A DNA stretch of 17,592 nt from positions 1 through 17,592 of the forward strand of contig JBGOVA010000081.1 of the NCBI GenBank assembly GCA_041477875.1. The letters are read 5' to 3'. Under the pieces are notes generated by a model. The model was given only the letters and a program-made list of their open reading frames with translations. It made no database searches and was not told where the DNA came from. The stretch comes from SZUA-430 sp041477875. GTDB taxonomy: Bacteria > Pseudomonadota > Alphaproteobacteria > Micropepsales > Micropepsaceae. Positions 6,985-13,241 of the stretch are shown in pieces; position 1 is the stretch's first letter, and the number at the start of each line of letters is the position of its first letter. Both the position numbers and the translations under genes were made by a program.

Positions 6985-7013
6985 ATGTCGATCCCAAGGA
7001 CTCTCGTTCGACG
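6985..7013 (-). promoter_or_regulatory. Reverse reading of P3 for the divergent DGPF-2 operon
   Basis: On the minus strand CGTCGA (7013-7008) is followed after 17 bases by CGACAT (6990-6985). This is the same architecture as the plus-strand sites; its -35 equals that of P4. It arises because the element is almost a perfect inverted repeat. The DGPF-2 start is 54 bases further. Activity in this direction is inferred from symmetry and gene placement. Confidence 0.5.
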
Positions 7014-7014
7014 T
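6986..7014 (+). promoter_or_regulatory. Sigma-regulon promoter P3 (TGTCGA-N17-CGACGT)
   Basis: TGTCGA at 6986-6991 and CGACGT at 7009-7014, spacer 17, with the shared TGTCGATCC and GTTCGACGT blocks. An A-tract (6971-6976) lies upstream. DGPF-3 starts 55 bases beyond the -10. Confidence 0.75.
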
Positions 7015-7069
7015 TATGGCAGAGACAGGGCGAAAACCCGCTCAAAATGGTCACAAAGGAGACACGACA

Positions 7070-7495
7070 ATGCGCGTCATGGTGATGATCAAAGCCGACA
7101 AAGACAGCGAAGCGGGCGTCCTACCGGACGAGAAGCTGCTTACGGCCATGGGGAACTATAACGAGGAGCTGGTGAAGGCCGGGATCATGCTGGCCGGCGA
7201 GGGGCTGCAGCCAAGCTCCAAGGGTAAGCGCGTCACGTTCTCCGGGACCAAGCGCGCGGTCATCGACGGACCCTTCGCCGAGACCAAAGAACTGATCGCC
7301 GGGTTCTGGATGTGGAAGGTGAAGTCCATGGACGAGGCGGTCGAGTGGTTGAAGCGTTGCCCGAACCCGATGATCGGCGAGAGCGTCGTCGAGATTCGCC
7401 AGGTGTTCGAGGCCGAAGATTTCGGCGCCGAGTTCACCCCGGAACTGCGCGAGAAGGAGGATCGCCTGCGCGCGCAAATCGGCAAGAAAGCCTAG
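7070..7495 (+). CDS. DGPF-motif YCII-domain protein (DGPF-3)
   Basis: A 141-residue DGPF protein opening MRVMVMIKADKDSEAG, with VIDGPFAETKE near residues 63-73. It has a C-terminal extension rich in charged helix-forming residues (FTPELREKEDRLRAQIGKKA) that DGPF-1 lacks. It is closest in layout to DGPF-4: both share ...PD.K...AM..YNE...KAG.ML...GL.P and IEIRQV, suggesting duplication. The ATG at 7070 follows AAGGAGA; the frame is open further upstream but has no ribosome binding site there. It is driven by promoter P3 and ends 79 bases before DGPF-4, with promoter P4 between them. Confidence 0.92.
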   Translation: MRVMVMIKADKDSEAGVLPDEKLLTAMGNYNEELVKAGIMLAGEGLQPSSKGKRVTFSGTKRAVIDGPFAETKELIAGFWMWKVKSMDEAVEWLKRCPNPMIGESVVEIRQVFEAEDFGAEFTPELREKEDRLRAQIGKKA

Positions 7496-7517
7496 TCGCA
7501 AATGATTTTCGCGAACG

Positions 7518-7546
7518 CGTCGAACGGGCGCAGGCTCGTTCGACGT
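7518..7546 (+). promoter_or_regulatory. Sigma-regulon promoter P4 (CGTCGA-N17-CGACGT), sigma operon
   Basis: CGTCGA at 7518-7523 and CGACGT at 7541-7546 with the same 17-base spacer and the invariant GTTCGACGT. It deviates from the other three at the first -35 base and in the three bases after the -35, and has no comparable A-tract. It lies 28 bases before DGPF-4, heading the DGPF-4/DGPF-5/sigma operon, which makes the sigma factor autoregulated if this is its promoter. Confidence 0.7.
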
Positions 7547-7574
7547 GTGGGTAGGACTTGAGGGAGATAGAGCC

Positions 7575-7994
7575 ATGCGCTTCATGATGTTGATGATCCC
7601 GAAGGGGTACGAGAAGGCGGAGCCTGGCACGATGCCGGACGCCAAGGCGGTCGCGGCCATGATGAAATACAACGAGTCTCTGCAGAAGGCGGGCGTCTTG
7701 CTCGCGCTCGATGGACTGCATCCGCCGTCGATGGGCGCGCGCGTGACGTTTCCCGGCGGCAAGGCCAAAGTCACCGACGGGCCGTTCGCGGAGGCGAAGG
7801 AAGTCCTCGGCGGCTACTGGATGATCCAGGTGAAGTCGAAGGAAGAGGCGATCGAATGGGCCAAGCGCTGCCCCGGCGACGAGAACGGCACCATCGAGAT
7901 TCGCCAGGTTCAGGAGATGTCGGATTTTCCCGCCGACGTCAAAGAGGCGGCGGCCGGTTTTGCCGAGATGCAGGCGAAGACCGGGCAACGCTGA
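7575..7994 (+). CDS. DGPF-motif YCII-domain protein (DGPF-4)
   Basis: A 139-residue DGPF protein with VTDGPFAEAKEVLGGYWMIQVKS in mid-chain and a C-terminal helix (EAAAGFAEMQAKTG) like that of DGPF-3. The start at 7575 has GGGAGA ahead of it; the frame is open ten codons further upstream but that region is promoter P4. It is the first gene of the operon DGPF-4, DGPF-5, sigma factor. The role is unknown; partnership with ECF42-type sigma factors is a known genomic association. Confidence 0.92.
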   Translation: MRFMMLMIPKGYEKAEPGTMPDAKAVAAMMKYNESLQKAGVLLALDGLHPPSMGARVTFPGGKAKVTDGPFAEAKEVLGGYWMIQVKSKEEAIEWAKRCPGDENGTIEIRQVQEMSDFPADVKEAAAGFAEMQAKTGQR

Positions 7995-8020
7995 ATCGTG
8001 CGCCGCGATAGGAGAGAGCC

Positions 8021-8392
8021 ATGAAGTATCTTTGCCTGGCCTACTACGACGAGGAAAAGTTCAAAAAGTTTCCGAAGGCCGAGTTCGCGGCGCTCGAGAG
8101 CAAGTGCCCGGCTTACGACACGGCGCTGCGCAACACCGGGCGTTTGATCATGTCGGCCTCTCTCGGCGAGCCGCAGGCGACTATGAGCATTCGGCCGAGA
8201 ATCGGTAAAGTTTCCGTGACCGACGGACCCTTCACCGAGACCAAGGAATTGATCGGCGGGTTTTTCATCATCGAGGCGAACGACCCGAAGGAGGCGATCG
8301 CGATCGCGTCGAACCACCCGGCGGCTCATGTTGGCGAACAAGTGGGGTGGGGCATAGAAGTGCGGCCGATCGACTACTTCGGCCAGCCATAA
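8021..8392 (+). CDS. DGPF-motif YCII-domain protein (DGPF-5)
   Basis: A 123-residue DGPF protein opening MKYLCLAYYDEEKFKKFPKAE. This opening, with a KYLCL(A/V)YYDE-type N-terminus, is typical of the subtype encoded directly next to the sigma gene. VTDGPFTETKE is in mid-chain, followed by IGGFFIIEANDPKEAIAIA and IEVRPI at the end. AGGAGAG precedes the ATG. It sits 26 bases after DGPF-4 and 52 bases before the sigma gene, so it is the middle gene of that operon. As the immediate neighbour it is the best candidate for a protein that modulates the sigma factor, but this is inference. Confidence 0.92.
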   Translation: MKYLCLAYYDEEKFKKFPKAEFAALESKCPAYDTALRNTGRLIMSASLGEPQATMSIRPRIGKVSVTDGPFTETKELIGGFFIIEANDPKEAIAIASNHPAAHVGEQVGWGIEVRPIDYFGQP

Positions 8393-8444
8393 CGGCGCCG
8401 CGCCTCGGCTTGCGGGCCAGGGGTCGATGATGGTGTGATCGGGT

Positions 8445-9707
8445 GTGAGCACGCCCGATATCAACCGCACCATCGATGCCGTTTGGCGAATGGAGTCGGC
8501 GAAGGTCATCGCCGGCTTGGCGCGGATCGTGCGCGATGTCGGCGTCGCCGAGGAACTGGCGCAGGACGCGCTTGTCGCCGCGTTGAAGCAATGGCCGGAA
8601 ACCGGCGTGCCCGACAATCCCGGCGCGTGGCTGATGGCGACCGCGAAGAATCGCGCCATCGATGCGTTGCGCCGGCGAACGCGGCTCGAGCGCAAGCACG
8701 AAGAAATCGGCCGCGAGCTCGCGGAGCAGGAGATGGCAACGCCCGATCTCGAAGCCGCGCTCGACGACCACGTCGGGGATGACCTTCTGCGGCTCGTGTT
8801 CGTGTCGTGCCATCCGATCCTGTCCACCGAGGCGCGGGTCGCTCTGACGCTGCGCCAGCTCGGCGGGTTGACGACGGATGAGATCGCGCGCGCGTTCCTG
8901 GTCTCCGAGTCGACGGTGGCCCAGCGTATCGTCCGCGCGAAAAAGGCGCTGTCGGAGGCACGCGTCGCGTTCGAAGTGCCGCGCGGCAGCGAACTCGTCG
9001 CGCGGTTGTCGTCGGTGCTCGAGGTCATCTATCTCATCTTCAATGAAGGCTACGCAGCGACGGCGGGCAGCGACTGGACGCGCCCCGCGCTGTGCGACGA
9101 GGCGCTGCGTCTCGGGCGCATCTTGGCCGAGCTCGCGCCGGAGGAGCCCGAGGTCCACGGCCTCGTCGCGCTGATGGAGATCCAAGCTTCGCGCCTGCGG
9201 GCGCGCGTCGGCCCGTCGGGCGAACCCATCCTGCTGCTCGAACAGGATCGTTCACGCTGGGATCAGCTTCTCATCCGCCGCGGCTTCGCGGCGCTGCTGC
9301 GTGCGGGCGCGCAAGGCCAGCCGCTCGGGCCCTACGCGGTGCAAGCCGCAATCGCCGCCTGCCATGCCCGTGCGCTGGTGGCCGGGGACACGGATTGGGC
9401 GCGGATCGCCACGCTCTACGAGACGCTGGGGCAGATATCACCCTCGCCCGTCATCGAACTCAATCGCGCAGTGGCGATCGGCATGGCGTTCGGGCCGGAA
9501 GAGGGCTTAAAGCTCGCCGACGAACTGGCGTCCGAACCATCGCTCAAGACCTACTACGTTCTGCCGACCGTGCGCGGCGACTTGCTTGAAAAACTCGGCC
9601 GCCTCGACGAAGCGCGCGCCGAGTTCGAACGCGCCGCCTCCCTCACCCGCAACGCCCGCGAGCGCGAGGTGCTCCTCGGCCGCGCGGCGGCGACGCTGCG
9701 GCCGTGA
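8445..9707 (+). CDS. ECF sigma factor with long C-terminal extension (ECF42 type)
   Basis: A 420-residue sigma factor, about twice the usual ECF length. Region 2 spans about residues 14-80 (EELAQDALVAAL...PGAWLMATAKNRAIDALRRR). Region 4 spans about 114-170 with helix-turn-helix TTDEIARAFLVSESTVAQRIVRAKK. After region 4 comes the conserved block VLEVIYLIFNEGYAATAG (191-208) and an alpha-helical extension whose end (about 330-415) looks TPR-like. These features define the ECF42 group, in which the fused domain is thought to control activity. No anti-sigma gene is adjacent. The start is GTG at 8445; frames upstream are closed by a stop at 8436 and no strong ribosome binding site is visible. It is third in the P4 operon and probably recognises P1-P4. 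Confidence 0.95.
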   Translation: MSTPDINRTIDAVWRMESAKVIAGLARIVRDVGVAEELAQDALVAALKQWPETGVPDNPGAWLMATAKNRAIDALRRRTRLERKHEEIGRELAEQEMATPDLEAALDDHVGDDLLRLVFVSCHPILSTEARVALTLRQLGGLTTDEIARAFLVSESTVAQRIVRAKKALSEARVAFEVPRGSELVARLSSVLEVIYLIFNEGYAATAGSDWTRPALCDEALRLGRILAELAPEEPEVHGLVALMEIQASRLRARVGPSGEPILLLEQDRSRWDQLLIRRGFAALLRAGAQGQPLGPYAVQAAIAACHARALVAGDTDWARIATLYETLGQISPSPVIELNRAVAIGMAFGPEEGLKLADELASEPSLKTYYVLPTVRGDLLEKLGRLDEARAEFERAASLTRNAREREVLLGRAAATLRP

Positions 9708-9719
9708 TGAAGCGATAAT

Positions 9720-10367
9720 CTATTTCGGGAACAGCTTGCGATAGGGCTCCGCTTCCTTGAGGGCGCGGGCGAAGGATGGGCGTTTGGTCAGCCGGTCCAA
9801 GTATGCCGCCGCGCCCTTGTGCGTTTCGGCGAACGGCATCACGGCATTTGCGTACGCGAGTGCGGGTGCCGCGGCGCAGTCGGCCATGCTGAAGTCATCG
9901 CCCATCGCCCAGGTGCGTTTGCCGACGTCGCTCTCGATCATGTCGAGCGCGGTCTTCAGCAATGCCCGTGCTTGGTCGACACCTTCGGGATCGTTTCTGC
10001 CCGCGGGACGCAGGCGGTCGGTCACGATCTTCTGCATCGGCACGTTCACGTAGAGGTCGAAGAAGCGATCGCGAAAACGCGTCTGACGTGCGAGATCGGC
10101 GTCGGCGGGCATGAGTTTCGTTTTGCCCGGATAATGCTCGGCCAGATACTCGATGATGATGTTCGATTCCGGGATCGTGCGGTCGCCGGTCTCGTCGTAC
10201 AGGACCGGGAAACGCCCGATGGGCCATAACTTCAGAAACGCATCGCGCGAGGGTCCGTCGGCGAAGTCGACGAGATGCGGCGTGAACGCCGTGTCGTTCT
10301 CGTATAGCGCGATCAGCACCTTTTGGCAGAATGAGGACAGCGGGTGGAAATAGAGTCTTAGAGACAT
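9720..10367 (-). CDS. Glutathione S-transferase family protein
   Basis: A 215-residue protein with a thioredoxin-fold N-terminal domain and an all-helical C-terminal domain, the glutathione S-transferase layout. Residues 1-80 contain FHPLSSFCQKVLIAL, where Ser/Cys at the catalytic turn would activate glutathione, and the cis-proline and glutathione-binding motif GRFPVLYDE...IPESNIIIEYLAEHYPG. The C-terminal half carries the N-capping motif FSMADCAAAP. I chose the ATG at 10367 (AAGGA upstream) over a TTG at 10385. It is the last gene of the ArsR-SRPBCC-SRPBCC-GST operon and converges on the sigma gene with a 12-base gap. Substrate is unknown. Confidence 0.9.
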   Translation of the reverse strand: MSLRLYFHPLSSFCQKVLIALYENDTAFTPHLVDFADGPSRDAFLKLWPIGRFPVLYDETGDRTIPESNIIIEYLAEHYPGKTKLMPADADLARQTRFRDRFFDLYVNVPMQKIVTDRLRPAGRNDPEGVDQARALLKTALDMIESDVGKRTWAMGDDFSMADCAAAPALAYANAVMPFAETHKGAAAYLDRLTKRPSFARALKEAEPYRKLFPK

Positions 10368-10381
10368 GGGGGTGATTTCCT

Positions 10382-10846
10382 TCAAACAGATTCGTGCAGA
10401 GATGCGCCCAGGGCGTCCAGCAGATCGCGCGTGCCGCGTTCGCGGCCGGCGGGATCGTCGTAGCCGTCGAGGAAAGCCCCTTGCTCGGTGAAGACGAGCC
10501 GCGTGCCTTTGCCGGCGGGCTTGAACTCGATCGTCGTGAGGGAGACCGAGATCCGCTTGGCGTCCATATGCATGTCGTAGCTATAGATGATGCGCTCGTT
10601 CGGCACGATGGCCTGATAGATCGCATTGAACGTGTGCACCGGTCCGCCTTTCTGGCCGCCCGCGTTTGTTTCGCGCCCGCCGACGCGGAAATCCATTTCG
10701 ACTTTACCGCGGGTCCATTCGTCGGGGCCTCTGAACCAGCGCGCCTTGGCTTTGGGATTTGAGAAGGCCTCGAAGACGCGCGCGGGCGTCGCGTCGTAGG
10801 TGCGTTCGATGGTGAAGGTCGTGTGGGTGACGTCACGCTTGGTCAT
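10382..10846 (-). CDS. SRPBCC (AHSA1-type) domain protein, copy B
   Basis: A 154-residue cytoplasmic protein of the Aha1-C-terminal/START-like type. It opens with FTIERTYDATPARVFEAFSNPKAKARWF, the family's strand-helix signature, and ends with TRLVFTEQGAFLDGYDD and a terminal helix. It has no signal peptide or membrane segment. It is a clear paralogue of the next gene upstream, with the same length and a nearly identical N-terminal block, indicating tandem duplication. Proteins of this type are commonly encoded beside an ArsR regulator, as here. Function is unknown; a small lipophilic ligand is likely from the fold. Confidence 0.9.
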   Translation of the reverse strand: MTKRDVTHTTFTIERTYDATPARVFEAFSNPKAKARWFRGPDEWTRGKVEMDFRVGGRETNAGGQKGGPVHTFNAIYQAIVPNERIIYSYDMHMDAKRISVSLTTIEFKPAGKGTRLVFTEQGAFLDGYDDPAGRERGTRDLLDALGASLHESV

Positions 10847-10864
10847 GGCTTGCTCTCTCGTGTC

Positions 10865-11332
10865 CTAGGCGCGCTTGCGCTTGAGTTCCTTGTCCAGCGC
10901 CTCCAGGAGGCCGCGCGTGCCTTCCTCGCGCTGAGGCACGTCGTCGTGCCCGTCGAGGTAAGCGCCTTGTTCGGTGAGGATGAGGCGCGTGCCGCCGCCC
11001 GCCGGCCTGAACTCCATCGTGGCCAGCGAGGACGAGATACGGTCGTCGCCGATCATCATCGAGTAGGCGATGATGATGCGCTCGTTGGGCACGATGTCTT
11101 GGTAGACCGTGTCGTTGCGCATGGGCGGTCCGTCGCGATAGCGGAAGCGGCTTAGTTCGATCCCTCCGGGGCGGAAGTCGGCGGCGAACTCGTCAATTGT
11201 CCAGCCATCGCCCTCTGCAAACCAGCGTCGCTTGGCGGCGGTGTCCGAAAAGGCTTCGAACACGCGCGCCGGCGTCGCGTCGTAGGTGCGTTCGACGGTG
11301 AACATCGCGTGGACGACGGTGCGTTTGGTCAT
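10865..11332 (-). CDS. SRPBCC (AHSA1-type) domain protein, copy A
   Basis: A 155-residue AHSA1/START-like protein opening MTKRTVVHAMFTVERTYDATPARVFEAFSD and ending TRLILTEQGAYLDGHDD plus a lysine/arginine-rich tail (LKRKRA). The start at 11332 follows AAGGAAAT and lies 4 bases after the ArsR stop; the longer frame upstream overlaps ArsR and is spurious. It shares its N-terminal and C-terminal blocks with copy B. The gene order, repressor first and then two SRPBCC genes, implies that the ArsR protein controls them. Confidence 0.9.
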   Translation of the reverse strand: MTKRTVVHAMFTVERTYDATPARVFEAFSDTAAKRRWFAEGDGWTIDEFAADFRPGGIELSRFRYRDGPPMRNDTVYQDIVPNERIIIAYSMMIGDDRISSSLATMEFRPAGGGTRLILTEQGAYLDGHDDVPQREEGTRGLLEALDKELKRKRA

Positions 11333-11336
11333 GGGC

Positions 11337-11696
11337 CTATTTCCTTGGTTTTGTGCGTTTGCTTGGTTCGTCGCGCGTTTCGGCGAGGTATTCGCCGAGG
11401 CGGTCGAAGCGGCGCTCCCAACTGGTGCGGCGTTCGTTGATCCATTGCTCGGCCATTCGCAGAGCCCTCGGTTCGATGCGGCATGTGCGTACACGCCCGA
11501 CCTTTTCCGAGCGCACCAGGCCACTCGCCTCCAACAGCTGAAGGTGCTGGACCACTGCGGGAAGCGACATCGCGAGCGGCTTCGCGAGTTCGCTGACCGA
11601 AGCGGGCGAGCGGCTCAACCGCTCCACCACGGCGCGGCGCGTGGGGTCCGACAGCGCCTGGAACATGAGATCGAGAGATGTCGATTGGTTAAGCAT
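11337..11696 (-). CDS. ArsR-family winged-helix transcriptional regulator
   Basis: A 119-residue DNA-binding protein of the ArsR fold. It opens FQALSDPTRRAVVERL and has the recognition helix region SVSELAKPLAMSLPAVVQHLQLLEASGLV with the wing SEKVGRVRTCRIEP. The classic metal-binding ELCVC box is absent, so it is probably not a metal sensor. It belongs to the subtype paired with SRPBCC/AHSA1 genes. The ATG at 11696 has no ribosome binding site. A consensus -35 and a palindrome lie exactly around the start codon, so the message may be leaderless and self-repressed. It is the first gene of the minus-strand operon that runs to the GST gene. Confidence 0.92.
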   Translation of the reverse strand: MLNQSTSLDLMFQALSDPTRRAVVERLSRSPASVSELAKPLAMSLPAVVQHLQLLEASGLVRSEKVGRVRTCRIEPRALRMAEQWINERRTSWERRFDRLGEYLAETRDEPSKRTKPRK

Positions 11697-11704
11697 GTGC
11701 TTAA
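11689..11704. promoter_or_regulatory. Palindromic operator candidate over the arsR start codon
   Basis: TTAAGCA (11689-11695), 2-base centre, TGCTTAA (11698-11704): a perfect 7+7 inverted repeat containing the ArsR start codon and touching the predicted -10. Size and symmetry suit an ArsR dimer. It is the only A/T-rich palindrome in the operon region. Binding is inferred. Confidence 0.6.
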
Positions 11705-11730
11705 GTATTGGCGCGGGGCGGATTTGTCAA
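11702..11730 (-). promoter_or_regulatory. Promoter of the arsR operon (TTGACA -35)
   Basis: A perfect TTGACA -35 on the minus strand (11730-11725) is followed after 17 bases by TACTTA (11707-11702), or after 15 bases by the better-matching AATACT. Transcription would then start at or within a few bases of the A of the ATG at 11696, giving a leaderless or nearly leaderless message. Confidence 0.55.
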
Positions 11731-11774
11731 GCGTGGATTTGCCGATTGCGTTGGTTTCGTTGCGGAGCTGGGAA

Positions 11775-12665
11775 CTACACTTTGCCGGGCGTGTAGTAGA
11801 CGCTGGTTCGGCGCACATCGGATCTCGCGTAGAGCGCGGCGAGGTCGATGATGTCGGCGGGCATCGCGGTCGAGACGTGGAGGCCCAGTTCCTGCGCCTC
11901 CGGAACCGTGATCGGATAGTCGTGGCTCCACTTGCCGCTGGCGAGCAGGTCGGAGATCGCGCAAGAGCCGTCGTGCGAATAGTTGCCTTGCATGAGTTCG
12001 CAGGCCTGCCTGCGCATCTGGTCGAGCACCTTCTGGCTGACGTCGGCAAGGAGAAGCGTTTCGTCCTCGACGGAGGCGATGGGCTTGTCCTTCACGATCT
12101 TGAGCCATGACGCGGCGGGCGCGCCGCCGATCTGCGGGTCGATAGGGCCCAAGACCGCGTGCTCGCTCATGACGATTTCATCGGCCGCGAGCGCGATGAG
12201 CGTGCCGCCCGACATCGCGAGGTGCGGCACGAAGACCGTCTTCTTGCCTTTGTGCGCCTTGATGGCGCGCGCGATCTGCAGGGCGTGGAGCACGACGCCG
12301 CCCGGCGTGTGCAGGATGATGTCGAGCGGCCTATTCGGGTTCGTCGCGCGGATCGCGGCGAGCACGTCCTCTGCGTCGTCCTGGCGGATGAAGCCGCGCA
12401 GCGGGACGGGGAAGCCCGGCAGCATTTCTTCGCGATGGATGATGGCGATGACGCGCGCTTTGCGGCGTGCCTGAACGCGGGCGAGACGCTCCTTGCGCTC
12501 GCGCGCGTCGCGTTCGCGTTTCCTGAAGCGCGCGCGTATGTCCGCGACGACGCCTAGAATATAGAGAACCGGAATCGCGGCGAGCAGCCACAACCAATTC
12601 CAGTCGAAGTCGCGCGCGAACGCGAGCACGGACTCGAGCGTCACGTCGTCCCCCCAAGAAAACAT
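11775..12665 (-). CDS. SDH-family Clp-fold serine protease, membrane anchored
   Basis: A 296-residue protein of the serine dehydrogenase proteinase (SDH) family, related to SppA/ClpP. It has a single N-terminal membrane segment (about residues 24-41), a basic, probably coiled-coil stretch (44-70), then the Clp-fold domain. ILHTPGG (117-123) forms the oxyanion region, AMSGGTLIALAADEI carries the likely nucleophile Ser152, and HAVLGPIDPQIGG (169-181) is the family's most conserved block. The domain most likely faces the cytoplasm or periplasm next to the membrane; topology is unclear. I prefer the ATG at 12665 over a TTG at 12692, although neither has a good ribosome binding site. It is a single gene in its own unit. 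Confidence 0.87.
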   Translation of the reverse strand: MFSWGDDVTLESVLAFARDFDWNWLWLLAAIPVLYILGVVADIRARFRKRERDARERKERLARVQARRKARVIAIIHREEMLPGFPVPLRGFIRQDDAEDVLAAIRATNPNRPLDIILHTPGGVVLHALQIARAIKAHKGKKTVFVPHLAMSGGTLIALAADEIVMSEHAVLGPIDPQIGGAPAASWLKIVKDKPIASVEDETLLLADVSQKVLDQMRRQACELMQGNYSHDGSCAISDLLASGKWSHDYPITVPEAQELGLHVSTAMPADIIDLAALYARSDVRRTSVYYTPGKV

Positions 12666-12705
12666 TCCCCGGGCGACAATGCCCAGGTTCAACGTGGCGT
12701 TGCAA

Positions 12706-12740
12706 GTTTGCGCACTGCAGCGTGCGTCGCGTGCGCAAAC
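12706..12740. promoter_or_regulatory. Perfect 10-bp inverted repeat between divergent genes
   Basis: GTTTGCGCAC (12706-12715) and GTGCGCAAAC (12731-12740) are perfect reverse complements around a 15-base centre. They lie in the gap between the protease gene (minus) and the exported protein gene (plus). Centre-to-centre distance is 25 bases. It could be a bipartite operator serving both genes or an RNA hairpin in a leader. No regulator is identifiable. Confidence 0.5.
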
Positions 12741-12823
12741 ATCACGGAGTCGGCAAAAGTCATGGGTTTTGCGTGTTCGTGTTCGCGCTTAATCTGCCAA
12801 TTCAACAGACAGGGGAATCGCCC

Positions 12824-13237
12824 ATGAATGTGTTCGCCTCAATTTCGCTCGCCGTCGGTGTCGCCGTTGCTGTCGCCGCTTCCTCGCCCGCCATGGCCGG
12901 CGGGAGCGCGGTCGCCGGCAGTTGGTCGGGCGAGATGCGCCAGATCGATCCCGACGGGGAATCGAAATATCCCATGACGCTCGTGCTTCAAGGAACGAAG
13001 GGCACGAGCTCGTACCCGACGCTGAAATGCGGCGGCACCTGGTCGCGCATCGGCGAAACGAAGGACGGGTACGTGATCTACAAAGAGAAAGTCGCGAACG
13101 ATGACGGCGGCAGCTGCATCGACGGGGTGGTTATTGTGCGCGTGGATGCCGGCAAGCTGATCCTGGGCTGGTTTGCGGCTTTTGAAGGGACGCCGAGTCT
13201 TGCATCGGCGGTGCTGGAGAAGGAGGCCAAGCAGTAA
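12824..13237 (+). CDS. Exported protein of unknown function
   Basis: A 137-residue protein with a Sec signal peptide (about residues 1-25, cleavage after AMA). The mature part of about 112 residues looks like a small beta-rich domain: AGSWSGEMRQID, YPMTLVLQG, CGGTWSRIGE, YVIYKEKV, VVIVRVDAGKLILGWF. Two mature cysteines (in KCGGTW and GSCIDG) could form a disulfide. AGGGGAA precedes the ATG. No family is recognised with certainty, though the pattern resembles small periplasmic ligand-binding or inhibitor barrels. It is divergent from the protease gene and ends four bases from the convergent acetyltransferase gene. Confidence 0.8.
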   Translation: MNVFASISLAVGVAVAVAASSPAMAGGSAVAGSWSGEMRQIDPDGESKYPMTLVLQGTKGTSSYPTLKCGGTWSRIGETKDGYVIYKEKVANDDGGSCIDGVVIVRVDAGKLILGWFAAFEGTPSLASAVLEKEAKQ

Positions 13238-13241
13238 CCCC

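Noticed and set aside
7910..9028. Long minus-strand open frames across the DGPF-4, DGPF-5 and sigma genes (also 8268-9185)
   Set aside because: They lie antisense to clearly recognisable proteins, encode Arg/Ser/Ala-rich strings with no family motif, and arise from strong GC bias at third positions.
12666..12692. TTG start nine codons upstream for the SDH-family protease
   Set aside because: No ribosome binding site before the TTG; the ATG at 12665 keeps the whole membrane anchor and protease domain, though its own ribosome binding site is also poor.
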